Shown: positions 25,935-35,616, numbered from the stretch's first letter. The stretch: 37,753 nucleotides of DNA from an uncultured Bacteroidales bacterium (GCA_900319865.1 ONQD01000022.1:1-37753); one strand, 5' to 3'. The notes: generated by a model not told the origin, from the sequence alone. A program made the numbers and translations.

Positions 25935-26396
25935 TTACTTCAATCGTGTCCAATATACCGTCTCTCCAATGCCCAGCAGCGACCCTCTTATCTTCAGTCT
26001 TCCGTCGTCGGTAAATTCACCTTGGCAGTTGGCCTTAATGCCCCTTGTGGGGTCGTATATTTTGCCGTCTTCCCAACGGCATTTCTTTTTGTTGTATTTC
26101 AATCCCTGCACTATTATTATTTTGTTGCACGGGGTATTTCTCAAACTCTTGTCAGGATTCTTGGTGTCGGTCACCAGTTTTCCCGTTTTGGGGTCTATAC
26201 TGTCGCGCAGCCAGATGCACTGTGCGGCATAGCTTCCGTCACGGTCTTTGTACACGCGCACTTTCGACAATTGGTTGCCATGTTCCACCCTATACACCCC
26301 TACTATGGCGTCGGGCTGGTTGTTTTTGCTGTTCTGTGCCCAAGCCATCACCGAGCTCAGCACCATCGTTATGATTAATATTACCGTTCTTTTCAT
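25935..26396 (-). CDS. DUF2147 family secreted protein
   Basis: A 153-residue protein with a signal peptide (MKRTVILIITMVLSSVMAWA, then Q). The mature domain is DUF2147: IVGVYRVEHGNQLSKVRVYKDRDGSYAAQCIWL, then NPDKSLRNTPCNKIIIVQGLKY, WEDGKIYDPTRGIKANCQGEF and the closing IRGSLLGIGETVYWTRL. The family is a small lipocalin-like beta-barrel of unknown ligand, periplasmic in location. Length is normal. It lies downstream of floA, separated by a terminator, so it is probably expressed separately. Confidence 0.9.
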   Translation of the reverse strand: MKRTVILIITMVLSSVMAWAQNSKNNQPDAIVGVYRVEHGNQLSKVRVYKDRDGSYAAQCIWLRDSIDPKTGKLVTDTKNPDKSLRNTPCNKIIIVQGLKYNKKKCRWEDGKIYDPTRGIKANCQGEFTDDGRLKIRGSLLGIGETVYWTRLK

Positions 26397-26474
26397 TGTC
26401 TTGTCGTTATTTGTTTTCTATCTCAAATCTTGTGCTATATGGAAATATGGTTCCTCCTTCTCTGCCCGTTTTTC

Positions 26475-26526
26475 AAAAAAAGGCTACTGCCTTTGCTCTG
26501 TTGGGCAATTGGCAATAGCCTTTTTC
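26475..26526 (-). terminator. Rho-independent terminator after floA
   Basis: AAAAAGGCTACTGCC (within 26475-26491) pairs with GGCAATAGCCTTTTT (26511-26525) with one mismatch. The minus-strand transcript ends in a run of U. It lies 23 bases after the floA stop and closes the porU-floA gene series. Confidence 0.8.
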
Positions 26527-26548
26527 CTTATCTTATCGCGTCCTTCTG

Positions 26549-27544
26549 CTATTTCTCGTTGGGCGACTTGTTGACGGGCTTGGCACCTGCGGGCTTGGCA
26601 ATGCTTTCGCGCATGTCGGTGTCGGCCTGTATGTTCTTCATTCTGTAGTAATCCATAATACCCATATTGCCGCTGCGGAAAGCGTCGGCCATAGCTCTGG
26701 GCACTTCGGCTTCGGCCTCAATCACCTTGGCGCGTGCCTCCTGTGCCTTGGCCTTCATTTCCTGCTCCGATGCCACAGCCATCGCGCGGCGTTCCTCGGC
26801 CTTGGCTTGTGCAATGTTCTTGTCGGCATTGGCCTGGTCCATCTGCAGCTGGGCTCCGATATTCTTACCCACGTCGATGTCTGCGATATCAATGGAGAGT
26901 ATTTCGAATGCTGTGCCACTGTCCAGACCTTTGGTCAGCACCAGTTTCGATATGCTGTCGGGGTTTTCCAGCACCTCTTTATGGGTTACTGCCGAGCCAA
27001 TCGAGCTCACAATGCCTTCACCCACACGGGCCAGAATGGTCTCTTCGCCGGCACCGCCCACCAACTGCTTGATGTTGGTACGCACGGTCACACGGGCTTT
27101 GGCTATCAGCTGAATACCGTCTTTTGCCACAGCGGCCACCGGCGGCGTGTCTATCACTTTGGGGTTCACCGAGGTGTGCACGGCTTTCAGCACATCGCGT
27201 CCTGCCAGGTCGATGGCGGTGGCGGTACGGAAGTCCAGGTTCATGTTTGCCTTATTGGCCGAGATGAGGGCCTGCACCACGCTGCCCACGTTGCCTCCGG
27301 CCAGATAGTGGGCCTCAAGCTCGTTCTGCTGCAGCTTCAGGCCGGCCTTGGTGGCGTTAATCATATTGTTCACTATAATGCTGGGCGGCACCTTACGGAA
27401 ACGCATAAACATCAGCTGAATCAGCGAGGTGTGTACACCCGACACCAGTGCCTGGAACCACAGTCCCACCGGCACCAGATAAAGAAAGATAATGAGTGCA
27501 ATGAAAATCAGCACGCAAATCACAATAATACCTGTAATGCTCAT
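26549..27544 (-). CDS. floA: Flotillin-like protein FloA
   Basis: A 331-residue membrane-anchored scaffold of ordered membrane domains. One hydrophobic N-terminal segment (about 4-27, [25 protein letters not shown]) is followed by the SPFH/prohibitin-like domain ([65 protein letters not shown]). A coiled coil rich in Ala-Glu-Lys (about 235-290: [39 protein letters not shown]) follows, then a short tail. Length and order match the former UPF0365 family. NfeD precedes it by 49 bases, the usual partner. It is the last gene of the series that starts with porU. Confidence 0.93.
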   Translation of the reverse strand: MSITGIIVICVLIFIALIIFLYLVPVGLWFQALVSGVHTSLIQLMFMRFRKVPPSIIVNNMINATKAGLKLQQNELEAHYLAGGNVGSVVQALISANKANMNLDFRTATAIDLAGRDVLKAVHTSVNPKVIDTPPVAAVAKDGIQLIAKARVTVRTNIKQLVGGAGEETILARVGEGIVSSIGSAVTHKEVLENPDSISKLVLTKGLDSGTAFEILSIDIADIDVGKNIGAQLQMDQANADKNIAQAKAEERRAMAVASEQEMKAKAQEARAKVIEAEAEVPRAMADAFRSGNMGIMDYYRMKNIQADTDMRESIAKPAGAKPVNKSPNEK

Positions 27545-27593
27545 ATTGTCTATTGTTTTATTGGTTAATATTCAGTCTTTTCCGTTTTAGCCA

Positions 27594-28082
27594 TTACGCT
27601 TCTTGTTCAAATCGGCGGTCCTCCACTTCGCACACGTCAATGCGGTAGCCCTCTATGGCCACTACTTCTATCTCTTTGTCTGGGTCTATAAATTTGTTCA
27701 CCGCGTGCACTTCCATCAGTTTGCCGTCTATCAGGGCTTTGCCTGTCGGTGCCAGCCGGGCAATGGTCTTTCCGCGAGTGCCCACACTCAGGCTGGGGTC
27801 GCTCACTTGGTTCACTGCACTGTCCGACTCTTCATTCAAACTGAACTTCTTCCAGGTCTTCGATTTCATGAATATGGCCAGCAGTATGATGCATATCGCC
27901 ACGCAGCAGCACAGCACTATGGTGCCGCCCGTCATTCCCAGTTGTATGAAGCTCTGCCACACTCCGAATATCAGCAGTCCCATTCCGAAAATGCCCGATA
28001 TGCCTCCCGGCAACGCCACTATCTCCAGTGTGAGAAGCAGCAATCCTATTACTATTACGATGATGGTTAGTGTAGGTGTCAT
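27594..28082 (-). CDS. NfeD-like membrane protein
   Basis: A 162-residue short-form NfeD. Three hydrophobic segments in the first 75 residues (LTIIVIVIGLLLLTLEIVALPG, ISGIFGMGLLIFGVWQSF, GTIVLCCCVAICIILLAIF) are followed by a soluble C-terminal OB-fold domain. That domain includes SVGTRGKTIARLAPTGKALIDGKLMEVHAVNKFIDPDKEIEVVAIEGYRI, the NfeD signature GxxGxxxxxLxPxGxxxxxG. It lacks the protease part of long-form NfeD. Short NfeD proteins are membrane partners of flotillins, and floA follows directly. clpS precedes it by 20 bases, so it sits inside the operon. Confidence 0.92.
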   Translation of the reverse strand: MTPTLTIIVIVIGLLLLTLEIVALPGGISGIFGMGLLIFGVWQSFIQLGMTGGTIVLCCCVAICIILLAIFMKSKTWKKFSLNEESDSAVNQVSDPSLSVGTRGKTIARLAPTGKALIDGKLMEVHAVNKFIDPDKEIEVVAIEGYRIDVCEVEDRRFEQEA

Positions 28083-28102
28083 GATGTTTCCTTTTATATT
28101 GT

Positions 28103-28390
28103 TTATTTCACTATTTCAGATGTCAGCTGCTTGTCCAGCAGTGCGGTGTGCATGGGCAGCAGTGTCTCGTAGCTCCCGTGCTTCACTGTGCATTTGCCGT
28201 GGCAGTGCACCAGTATGGCGCATTGTTCCGCCTGGGTGCTCGATATACGGCATATATCCACCAGGGCCTTAATCACATAGTCGAATGTGTGCACATCGTC
28301 GTTGTGCAGCACCAAGCTGCATCCCGAGTCTTCCAGCACCTCGGCTTCGCTCTGTCCTTGGGGCGATATTTTGGGTGTCTCTGTTGCCAT
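28103..28390 (-). CDS. clpS: ATP-dependent Clp protease adaptor ClpS
   Basis: A 95-residue adaptor that hands substrates with N-degron residues to the ClpA/ClpC-ClpP protease in the cytosol. The core is CSLVLHNDDVHTFDYVIKALVDIC, with the ligand-binding HNDD at about 29-32. It continues with STQAEQCAILVHCHGKCTVKHGSYE, the second family signature. The N-terminal tail of about 20 residues is acidic and probably disordered, as usual. The gaps to ispF (16 bases) and nfeD (20 bases) support one transcript. Confidence 0.92.
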   Translation of the reverse strand: MATETPKISPQGQSEAEVLEDSGCSLVLHNDDVHTFDYVIKALVDICRISSTQAEQCAILVHCHGKCTVKHGSYETLLPMHTALLDKQLTSEIVK

Positions 28391-28406
28391 GTCTTCCAGT
28401 ATTGGG

Positions 28407-28892
28407 TTAGTTTTGTGTTGTCTTTTCGTCTATCAGGACCACAGCCTGTGCGCTTATTCCCTCTTCCCGGCCTTCAAATCCCAGATGCTCGGTAGTGGTG
28501 GCCTTCACTGACACCTGTCCCACGCCAATCCCCAGCGTCCGGGCTATTGTTTCTCGCATCTGCCCTATGTAGGGCCCCACCTTGGGCTGTTGTGCCACAA
28601 CGGTGCTGTCTATATTCACTATCCGGTAGCCTTCCCGCTCCAGCAGCTCGCCGCAGTGGTGTAGCAGTATTTTGCTGTCTATGTCCTTGTATCGGGGGTC
28701 CTTGTCGGGAAAATGCTTCCCTATGTCGCCCAAAGCGGCGGCACCCAACAGCGCGTCGCAGATGGCATGCAGCAGAACGTCGGCGTCCGAATGGCCCAGC
28801 AGCCCCATGCTGTGGGCTATCTCCACCCCGCCCAGCCACAGTTTCCTGCCCGGGGTCAATCGGTGTACGTCATATCCTGTTCCTATTCGCAT
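28407..28892 (-). CDS. ispF: 2-C-methyl-D-erythritol 2,4-cyclodiphosphate synthase
   Basis: A 161-residue enzyme of the methylerythritol phosphate pathway that makes the cyclic diphosphate on the way to isoprenoids. The zinc and substrate residues are in [11 protein letters not shown] (Asp8, His10) and [33 protein letters not shown]. The C-terminal [20 protein letters not shown] is intact. Length is normal. It lies 14 bases after porV and 16 before clpS. The order porU, porV, ispF is, as I recall, also found in Porphyromonas gingivalis. Confidence 0.96.
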   Translation of the reverse strand: MRIGTGYDVHRLTPGRKLWLGGVEIAHSMGLLGHSDADVLLHAICDALLGAAALGDIGKHFPDKDPRYKDIDSKILLHHCGELLEREGYRIVNIDSTVVAQQPKVGPYIGQMRETIARTLGIGVGQVSVKATTTEHLGFEGREEGISAQAVVLIDEKTTQN

Positions 28893-28906
28893 GGCTCTGC
28901 ATCCTG

Positions 28907-30112
28907 TTAGATGTTACTGTTTGTCCTCTTGTTTTTCAGATTGAAGGTGAGCGATATGCGTATGGTGTTCGACAACGGGTTGCTGCTGAAACTGGTGGTG
29001 GGTATAAGGTATGCAAGGTCGAATTGCAACACATTATACCGTAGGCCGAATCCCACGGTGGCATATTGGCGTCCGCCCTTGGTGTCGTGCTCGAAAAAGT
29101 AACCCACTCGGGCGGCCAGCGTCTGTTTGTACCAATATTCGCCACCCACCGACACCTGCACCTCGCGCAATTCTTCGCCAAATCCGCCGGGTGCGTCATA
29201 GAACGACTGCAGGGCTCCCTTCACCACTCCGGTGTTGTAGTATTCGGTCATATTGCGGTAGTACTTGCCGTAGGTCTCGTCGCCCACCGTCACCGGGGGT
29301 GTCGGCACAAGCAACTTGTTCAGGTCAAGCATCAAACTCACCTCGTTCGACTCGTCGATAGCCGTGCTGTATCGTCCGCCTATGCGGAAGTTGGTGGGCG
29401 GGAATTCCTTCTTCGTGTCGTCGTCCGAGTACGACAGCTTGGCTCCTATGTTGCTTATCATGGCTCCTATGGCCAGCTCCTGCCTGTTGTCTATGGCATG
29501 CTGCCAATACAGGCCCAGGTCTGCCGCCAGGCTGTGCGCTGCCTTGGTACTCACATATCCGCTGCCGTCCGACACCATCTGTCCGTTGGTCAGGTCCGAG
29601 TTCATAAAACGTCCCGTCGCACCCAGCGACAGCTCGTCGTTCAGCTTCATGGCGTATGTCGCGTCCACTGCAAACTCGTTGGGGTTCATCACGCCGTCCT
29701 GTTGTCCTGTAGCGTCGGTGCGTTGTATCTCGCCCAGCGAGAAATAGGTGATCGATGCGGCCACGGTGCTCCGGCTGTTTATGCTTTTATATCCGCCCAG
29801 ATACAGCAGGTTCATATCATACACTTTCAGGTTGCGCAACCAGGGGGTGTAGGTGGTCCCCACACTCAGGCTATTGTCCACAAAAGCCAGTTTTGCGTTG
29901 TTCCAGTGGGCGGAAAAGGCATCGGGACGTGTGGCGGCTCCCACATCGCCCATTGCACCCGACACTGCATCGGGGGCTATCAGCATTATCGGCATTCCGG
30001 TCGATATAAAGTTCTTAGTCTGTCCCGTCAGTCCCGGCTGTTGCGCCAAGGCTGTGCCCGCTATACTCATCATTATAAGTGCTGCGGCAATGATTTTTCT
30101 CTCTTTCATCAA
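28907..30112 (-). CDS. porV: T9SS outer-membrane protein PorV (LptO)
   Basis: A 401-residue FadL-like beta-barrel that shuttles T9SS cargo from the translocon to PorU at the cell surface. The signal peptide is [23 protein letters not shown], then Q. The family signature follows: [42 protein letters not shown]. Repeated amphipathic strands run to the C-terminus, which ends in a barrel-type [19 protein letters not shown]. Length matches PorV. It follows porU by 79 bases in the same direction. No T9SS sorting domain is present, as expected for a machinery component. Confidence 0.93.
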   Translation of the reverse strand: MMKERKIIAAALIMMSIAGTALAQQPGLTGQTKNFISTGMPIMLIAPDAVSGAMGDVGAATRPDAFSAHWNNAKLAFVDNSLSVGTTYTPWLRNLKVYDMNLLYLGGYKSINSRSTVAASITYFSLGEIQRTDATGQQDGVMNPNEFAVDATYAMKLNDELSLGATGRFMNSDLTNGQMVSDGSGYVSTKAAHSLAADLGLYWQHAIDNRQELAIGAMISNIGAKLSYSDDDTKKEFPPTNFRIGGRYSTAIDESNEVSLMLDLNKLLVPTPPVTVGDETYGKYYRNMTEYYNTGVVKGALQSFYDAPGGFGEELREVQVSVGGEYWYKQTLAARVGYFFEHDTKGGRQYATVGFGLRYNVLQFDLAYLIPTTSFSSNPLSNTIRISLTFNLKNKRTNSNI

Positions 30113-30191
30113 TGTTCTTGAAAATAGTTTGTGCTTTTTTCTATCTATGAAACGCTAAACCTTTTTTTTTATTGTTTGGCAATGATATTTT

Positions 30192-33100
30192 TTAGTTGCG
30201 TACTATCTTGGTCATTTTCGTCAGTTTTTCTCCCCGGGTGGTTATCAGGGTGACACGGGCCACATATATGCCCTTGGCCACTTCCGCCCCGTTGCCGTTG
30301 GTGAAATCCCAGTCGTATCGCACCACGCTGCTGCCTGCCGTGGGGGTCGCCGTGCGCAACAGCCGCCCGCGCATGTCGTATATCTCCAGGGTGGCGCTGG
30401 ATATGCAGTCGGTCAGGTTGTGCTCCACCCGCAGTGTTGTGCGGTGGTGGGCGGGATTGGGTGCCGCCGCAAAGTCGCCTATTTCGGCTGTGCGGTCGTT
30501 CACCACATAGAAGTCCACCGAGGCGCTGCCCGAGTAGTTGAATATGTTCCAGCATTTCAGCGTCAGCGTGTGCGGCCCGTTGTCCAGTTTGCCCATCGTG
30601 TAGGTCACCGTGCCGTTTCGCCCGTCGGTCAGGTCCGGCTCGAAAAAGTCGTTCAGCGTCACCATGCTGAATGGGTTGCCGTCCAGGGTGGCGGTGATGC
30701 CGTGCCCCAGTCCGCTGCCCGCCGTGTTGATGCCCACCGAGTCGCTCAGCAGGGCTATCAGCGTCGGGCTTTCGTTGGTCAGTCCGCCGTTGCGGAAGTT
30801 GGTGTCGTTTATGTATAGCCGCACTGTGGGGTACAGCTCGTCTATGGTCGTTTCCTCGTTGAATCCGCCAAACATGATGTTGCTGTATTGACCTGTGGCG
30901 TCGTTGTTGCCGCTGCGGGCATAGTGCGAAAGCTTGCCGTAGTCGTATCGGTAGGCCACGTCGCGCGGCACGATAAAGCTGTATTCAAAACGGCCTCCCT
31001 CCACCTTCTCGCGTCCTTTATACAGCACGTTCTTCTGCTGCACGAATTCTATTTCCGTACTGTCGTTGTCGTTGGCCAGGGTGTGGTATTTCATTTCGCG
31101 GTCAAACACAATCGGGTATATCGTCCCGTCAAATCCCTCCAGCCGTTCCCCGTTGCTGCCTTGTATCTCGCCTTCCACCGTCACACGCGACAGCACCTCC
31201 GCCGAGTCGGTCACCTCGGGGTTCACAGTCCGTTGGTTTATGCGGGTCACCACCACCCGGTTGCGTGGCACCGATAGGTGTATCGCCGGGTCGCCCATCA
31301 GGGTTATGCAGTGCGACACTTGGCTGGCGTTCTTGGCCATCCGCAATGCGTCGCCGATGCTGTTGTTTCCGTCCAGCGCATAGAGGCAAAGCAGTGTGTT
31401 GAACCGCTGCACATGGTGTATGGGTCTGGCCGCCGCCACCACCCCTATGCCCGCCGCACGGGCCAGCATGAAGGCCTCCGAACCGCACAGGGCGTCTATC
31501 TGGTCGTATTTGCCGAAGGTGCAGGTGCTGGTAACGAAAAAGGTGAGCCGGTCGGTATTGGTATACTGCTCTATGTCCTGAAATTCCATATATCGCTCTG
31601 TGCCTATATAGCTGCCCGACCCGTGCCCTATATAGTTCAGCAGCAGGCAGCCGTAGTTCATCCGTTGCCGCAGTGCGTTGTTCACGTCGGGATAGTACGA
31701 GCCGTCGGCCCCCGACTGCTGTACATACGCGTCTGCATAAATGCGGTCTATATTGAAATGGGGATACAGCTCTTTTATCTGTCGCGCGGTGATTTCCGAG
31801 TCGCTGGCAAAGTTGGTGTCCCCAGGACTCGAGGGGTCGGCGTCGTCGGCCAGCAGGGCCACATAGTTACGCCAGTCGCCTCTCACCTGGTCGCTCTCCA
31901 GGTCGCGGCGTGTAAGGTATCCCTCTATCTTGTCAATCATGTGGTCGGCTTCGGCGTTGCTCTTGGCCGGCAGTCGCCCTATGCCCACACTCATGCTCCC
32001 TTCAAACACCCCCGAGGTGGCGTCGTCGAGGTATCCATACACGTCGTCGCTCGGAAACACATTTCCCTCACTGTTGAACGAGGCGGGTGTCTCGTAGGTT
32101 ATCACCGTGCTCAGTCCGTTGCCCAGCAGGTCGCGGTTGTCATAGGTGCCTTTGCCCAGCAGCAACAGGTAGCGTGGCGCGTCGTTCGTGCCGTTGCCCG
32201 CCTTGTGCCGCAGGCAGCGCATCATCTGGCGGATGGCCATGGGGTCGGGCCGTCCCCCCGAGAATTCGTTGAACACCTCTTCCTGCGTCACCACCAGCGT
32301 GTTCATTCCGTCGTGCAGCAGGTGCAGGTCGCCTATCCGTTCGCCCTGCCCCTTATAGTTCTTGTGGGTCACTATCACCATGTCGGGCACATCGCTGCCG
32401 TGTATGTCCTGGTTCTCCAGCGCGACGATGCCGGTGGGCGAGAGGAGGTCGTTCGTGCCGAACAGCACAAAACTCCGGGCCTTGTCTGTGGCACCCTCGA
32501 ATGCAATACTTCCCTCGGCCGGGACGCTCACCACGAGGCTCCGCGGCTGGTCCGGACTGGTGATGTCCCATGCCCTCAGGCCGTTGCCGTTGCCACGCAC
32601 CACAAAGCGGCTTTTGCACCCCGACAGTATCTGCTGCTGGTTGCGCACCATGAGCTGGCTTCCGCTGTATGTCAGGGGCACAAAGGTATTCAGCTCTATA
32701 AAGTCCAGGTATCCTGTGGCGTTGTTGTCGTGCGGAATGTAGCGCACGGTCACCTCCACCTCCTGCTGTCGGGTGTTGAAAGTGTTGGAAAATACATAGT
32801 AGTAATTCCCAGCCGTATATGTGTGGCGGTATTTTGTATCGCCTATTGTCACCTCTATTTCGGCGGCATAATCCGACACGTTGGCAAAGGCATAGCGGGC
32901 CGAAACGGTGCCGTACGATGGGTTTCCCGGCAGCTGCAGCTTGTAGGTGCGTGTGGTCAAGCTGGGTGTGAACTTGTCCGCCGCCCATATCTGTCCACCC
33001 CCGTGCGAGTTGATGCGGTCCTCGTGGTATAGGGCTGTGGCTGTGGTGGTGTTTATGTCGGGACGCATATTGTCGGGCAGCACGGCAGGCCGTATGCGCA

Positions 33101-33581
33101 ATGTGTCGGCATCGGCGGCTGCGGGTGTATGGTCTGGGGTGAGGTAGTAATAATTATAGTTCGCGTACGCGTGCATATTAAATTGAAATGCCTGTTCGGG
33201 GTTGCTGTATCTCCACACATTAGCCCCTTCGCCATAAAACATCAGGCAGTCGCCCTCGTCGAATATCCCGTTGCCGTTGGCATCCACCATCTCCAGTGCC
33301 ACGGGTTTTAGGTCGTCGGGTCTCGGCTGGTTGTTGCTCGAGGTCAGCATTCCCGCGTCGGCACCATAGAGCGCAATATGGCTGCATTCTGTGCCGCTCA
33401 GCCCGGCAATGTCGCTGGCCGTTATCTTGTACACGCCCGTCTCCGACACAGGTATCTTATACCAGCGTCCCTCGGCCAGCAGCGAGTGTTCGGCATAGGT
33501 GGCTTGCGCCTGCACCCCGTGGACCTGCACCGCCGCCAGCAGCACTCCCAGTGCTATCAGTGTCTTTGTTCCTTTCCGCAT
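30192..33581 (-). CDS. porU: T9SS C25-family signal peptidase (sortase) PorU
   Basis: An 1129-residue cell-surface cysteine peptidase that cuts off the C-terminal signal of T9SS cargo and links it to A-LPS. The start at 33581 gives the signal peptide MRKGTKTLIALGVLLAAVQVHGVQA. The frame is open 47 codons further but without a signal-like N-terminus. The N-terminal segment LLAEGRWYKIPVSETGVYKIT is typical of PorU. In the C25 domain the catalytic His is in LLNYIGHGS (codon near 31,625) and the Cys in VTSTCTFGKYD (near 31,522). The C-terminus is a sorting-domain-like module (AAPNPAHHRTTLRVEHN to KGIYVARVTL), which PorU keeps. It heads the gene series to floA. Confidence 0.93.
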   Translation of the reverse strand: MRKGTKTLIALGVLLAAVQVHGVQAQATYAEHSLLAEGRWYKIPVSETGVYKITASDIAGLSGTECSHIALYGADAGMLTSSNNQPRPDDLKPVALEMVDANGNGIFDEGDCLMFYGEGANVWRYSNPEQAFQFNMHAYANYNYYYLTPDHTPAAADADTLRIRPAVLPDNMRPDINTTTATALYHEDRINSHGGGQIWAADKFTPSLTTRTYKLQLPGNPSYGTVSARYAFANVSDYAAEIEVTIGDTKYRHTYTAGNYYYVFSNTFNTRQQEVEVTVRYIPHDNNATGYLDFIELNTFVPLTYSGSQLMVRNQQQILSGCKSRFVVRGNGNGLRAWDITSPDQPRSLVVSVPAEGSIAFEGATDKARSFVLFGTNDLLSPTGIVALENQDIHGSDVPDMVIVTHKNYKGQGERIGDLHLLHDGMNTLVVTQEEVFNEFSGGRPDPMAIRQMMRCLRHKAGNGTNDAPRYLLLLGKGTYDNRDLLGNGLSTVITYETPASFNSEGNVFPSDDVYGYLDDATSGVFEGSMSVGIGRLPAKSNAEADHMIDKIEGYLTRRDLESDQVRGDWRNYVALLADDADPSSPGDTNFASDSEITARQIKELYPHFNIDRIYADAYVQQSGADGSYYPDVNNALRQRMNYGCLLLNYIGHGSGSYIGTERYMEFQDIEQYTNTDRLTFFVTSTCTFGKYDQIDALCGSEAFMLARAAGIGVVAAARPIHHVQRFNTLLCLYALDGNNSIGDALRMAKNASQVSHCITLMGDPAIHLSVPRNRVVVTRINQRTVNPEVTDSAEVLSRVTVEGEIQGSNGERLEGFDGTIYPIVFDREMKYHTLANDNDSTEIEFVQQKNVLYKGREKVEGGRFEYSFIVPRDVAYRYDYGKLSHYARSGNNDATGQYSNIMFGGFNEETTIDELYPTVRLYINDTNFRNGGLTNESPTLIALLSDSVGINTAGSGLGHGITATLDGNPFSMVTLNDFFEPDLTDGRNGTVTYTMGKLDNGPHTLTLKCWNIFNYSGSASVDFYVVNDRTAEIGDFAAAPNPAHHRTTLRVEHNLTDCISSATLEIYDMRGRLLRTATPTAGSSVVRYDWDFTNGNGAEVAKGIYVARVTLITTRGEKLTKMTKIVRN

Positions 33582-33889
33582 CTGTTGGACAATTGATGGA
33601 TGATGTTTACTTGATAAGTTGCAAGTTGTTGTGTTAATGAGTTGATTTGTCAGTTGTTTGTAGCCGCCGTGTTCGTCGTTCAGCGTTGTAAGTGGGATAA
33701 TTCTTTTGTTTGTCAATAACAATGTTTTGCCTTTTTTATTGTGTGGCCTATCAAAAAACCTTCCCCATCCATTGTATTTTCACTGTCACAATTCATTATT
33801 TTTTTTGCCCTCAGCCCCCGTCCCCACAATCAGACACCTCCTCATGTAATTCGTTCAACCACCGTCCCACAATCAGACCCTTTTTAGTG

Positions 33890-34034
33890 GGACTTCTATA
33901 AATCACCCCGAAGGGGTGAGATACGAATAACACCGTACAAGCCATGAACGGTGTCGCGACCGAACGGGAGCAACATCGTTCATGGCGCAGTGCGGTGATT
34001 ATCAGCAGCCACTGATGCGTCCCGATAGGGACGC
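33890..34034. repeat. Intergenic three-hairpin element, GGGACTTCTAT type, copy 1
   Basis: The conserved lead GGGACTTCTATAAAT is followed by hairpin 1, CACCCC-GAA-GGGGTG (33904-33918). Hairpin 2 is ACACCGT with ACGGTGT (33930-33954), competing with a longer GCCATGAACG/CGTTCATGGC pair (33941-33986). Hairpin 3 is GCGTCCC-GATA-GGGACGC (34017-34034). A second copy begins at 37659 with the same lead and hairpin order but different stem sequences. Confidence 0.7.
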
Positions 34035-34075
34035 GACACACTACCAGATGAATAGAACCCGCTTTAAGAAATTCC

Positions 34076-34174
34076 GTCAGCCTCCGTTGCCATCCCTCCA
34101 CCTTTTCCCCCTTTCCAGCCTTTCCCTTGCCGTTGCATCCCGGTAGGTTCGCTGATGGTTCGCTGATGCTTCGC
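34076..34174. repeat. Pyrimidine tract plus three 11-bp units, locus 3
   Basis: About 60 C/T-rich bases (from about 34080) are followed by GGTAGGTTCGC, TGATGGTTCGC and TGATGCTTCGC (34142-34174). The reverse complement has the same order as locus 2 at 14730-14925: three units, then a purine tract. Confidence 0.65.
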
Positions 34175-34525
34175 TTCTTCCTCCCGCCTTCGCAACCCTT
34201 CCACCTCCTCTTCATCCCTTCACTTTATGTTCTCTACCACTCTGGTTAAGAGAACATTAATAAGAGGTTATGATAAGCTTAAGAAGTAGCGGAGCGGACT
34301 GGAACCTGGGTCGGCGGCAAAGCGGACGGGAGCCGAAGGGGGGTGGGATGGGTGCCGAGGAGGCATCGATGGGGCAGGGGGGAGGGAACGGCCTTGCAAA
34401 AGAAGAAAAAAAACGTTGCAAAAAGGTGAAATTTTGCATTTTTAAAGGTCAGAAAGAAGAAAAAATAAGGTCAATTCGATGCTCTGTTGAAAACTAATTT
34501 CACTGATATACAGTTAGATGAAAAA

Positions 34526-34533
34526 TATTTTTG
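34526..34533 (+). promoter_or_regulatory. Bacteroidota -7 promoter box upstream of the porP-like gene
   Basis: TATTTTTG is an exact TAnnTTTG match 76 bases before the ATG at 34609. A weaker TAATATTG occurs at 34565-34572. Either could start the porP-porK transcript. Confidence 0.55.
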
Positions 34534-34608
34534 TAAGAAAGATGAATATTTGACAAAAAAATCGTAATATTGCCAATCAATTTTAGGCTCAATCTATACT
34601 AAAATCGC

Positions 34609-35616
34609 ATGATGAAAAAGTATAATAAAATTACGCTGATACTGCTGTTCGCCGTTGCGGGCATGCAGGGTGTCAATGCACAAGATGTAGGATTTTCGCA
34701 GTTTTATGCCAATCCGCTTTACCTCAATCCGGCTTTTGCTGGTTCCAAGGTGGCCCCACGCATAGCGTTGAGCTATCGCGCCCAGTGGCCTGGTTTGGTA
34801 AGCGCCTTTTCCACTGTTAGTGCATCCTACGACCAGTATATAAATGATATGCACGGCGGCATTGGCGCCATCCTTTTGTCCGACCGTCAGGGTGACCACG
34901 GCATGCTCAACACCAACATGCTCGCTGCCATGTATTCATTCCGCTTCCAGGTGCACGAGGACATCTTCGTCAATCTGGCATTGCAGGCGGGTGTGGTGAA
35001 TATGAATCTGAACTGGGACCCGAACATTATGCGTTGGCCCGACCAGATTGATGCCAACTGTGGTTGGATTAACCTCACTTCGGCCACACCTCCCGACAAC
35101 CGCAGTAAGTTCTATCCCGACTTCGCAGCCGGTGCCATGATTTATGGCCCCGCTTGGTATGCCGGCTTTGCCGCCCACCACCTTAACCAGCCCAGCCAGG
35201 GTTTCTATGCCGAGGACCGTGTGCCTATGAAGTTCACTGCCAATGCAGGTGGTTTGATTAACCTCTCGGAGGAGCGTCGCCGCCAGTCGTCACTGGGTTT
35301 GGGCACCCCTGTCATTTCGCCCAATTTCATCTATCAGTACCAAGGCGGTTTCCACTATTTCAACTATGGTCTGTATCTTGACTGGATGCCGTTCCTGGTG
35401 GGTGCATGGTTCCGCCACAGCACCACCAATGTGGATGCATTTATATTTATGGTGGGTGCACAGCACGATCATTTCAAAGTCGGCTACAGCTACGACGTGA
35501 CGCTGTCCGAGATGGGCAACAGCACTCTGGGTTCGCACGAACTTACCGTGGGCATCCTTCTGCCAGTGCCTGAGCAGAAACACAAGATTAAGGCAATTAG
35601 GTGTCCGTCGTTCTGA
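34609..35616 (+). CDS. porP: PorP/SprF-family T9SS outer-membrane protein
   Basis: A 335-residue outer-membrane protein of the PorP/SprF family. The signal peptide is MMKKYNKITLILLFAVAGMQGVNA, then Q (the ATG at 34612 is an equal alternative). The family signature follows at once: DVGFSQFYANPLYLNPAFAGS, then RIALSYRAQWPGL and ASYDQYINDMHGGIGAILLSDRQG. Alternating beta strands continue to the end. PorP binds the PorK/PorN ring and is thought to anchor it to the outer membrane. porK follows by 67 bases. Because the family has many cargo-specific paralogues, the porP symbol rests on the porK neighbour. Confidence 0.9.
   Translation: MMKKYNKITLILLFAVAGMQGVNAQDVGFSQFYANPLYLNPAFAGSKVAPRIALSYRAQWPGLVSAFSTVSASYDQYINDMHGGIGAILLSDRQGDHGMLNTNMLAAMYSFRFQVHEDIFVNLALQAGVVNMNLNWDPNIMRWPDQIDANCGWINLTSATPPDNRSKFYPDFAAGAMIYGPAWYAGFAAHHLNQPSQGFYAEDRVPMKFTANAGGLINLSEERRRQSSLGLGTPVISPNFIYQYQGGFHYFNYGLYLDWMPFLVGAWFRHSTTNVDAFIFMVGAQHDHFKVGYSYDVTLSEMGNSTLGSHELTVGILLPVPEQKHKIKAIRCPSF

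Larger units (their letters stand above)
33582..34525. other. Large gene-free spacer between divergent T9SS genes
   Basis: About 940 bases between porU (minus) and the porP-like gene (plus), with no supportable gene. It holds a short direct repeat (CCGTCCC(C)ACAATCAGAC at 33818-33834 and 33862-33878), a three-hairpin element, a pyrimidine tract with three 11-bp units, and a G-rich stretch at about 34300-34400. It probably carries promoters for both T9SS gene sets. Confidence 0.6.

Noticed and set aside
33582-33722. 47-codon extension of porU
   Set aside because: It contains no signal peptide, while the Met at 33581 starts a clear one ending in VQA.
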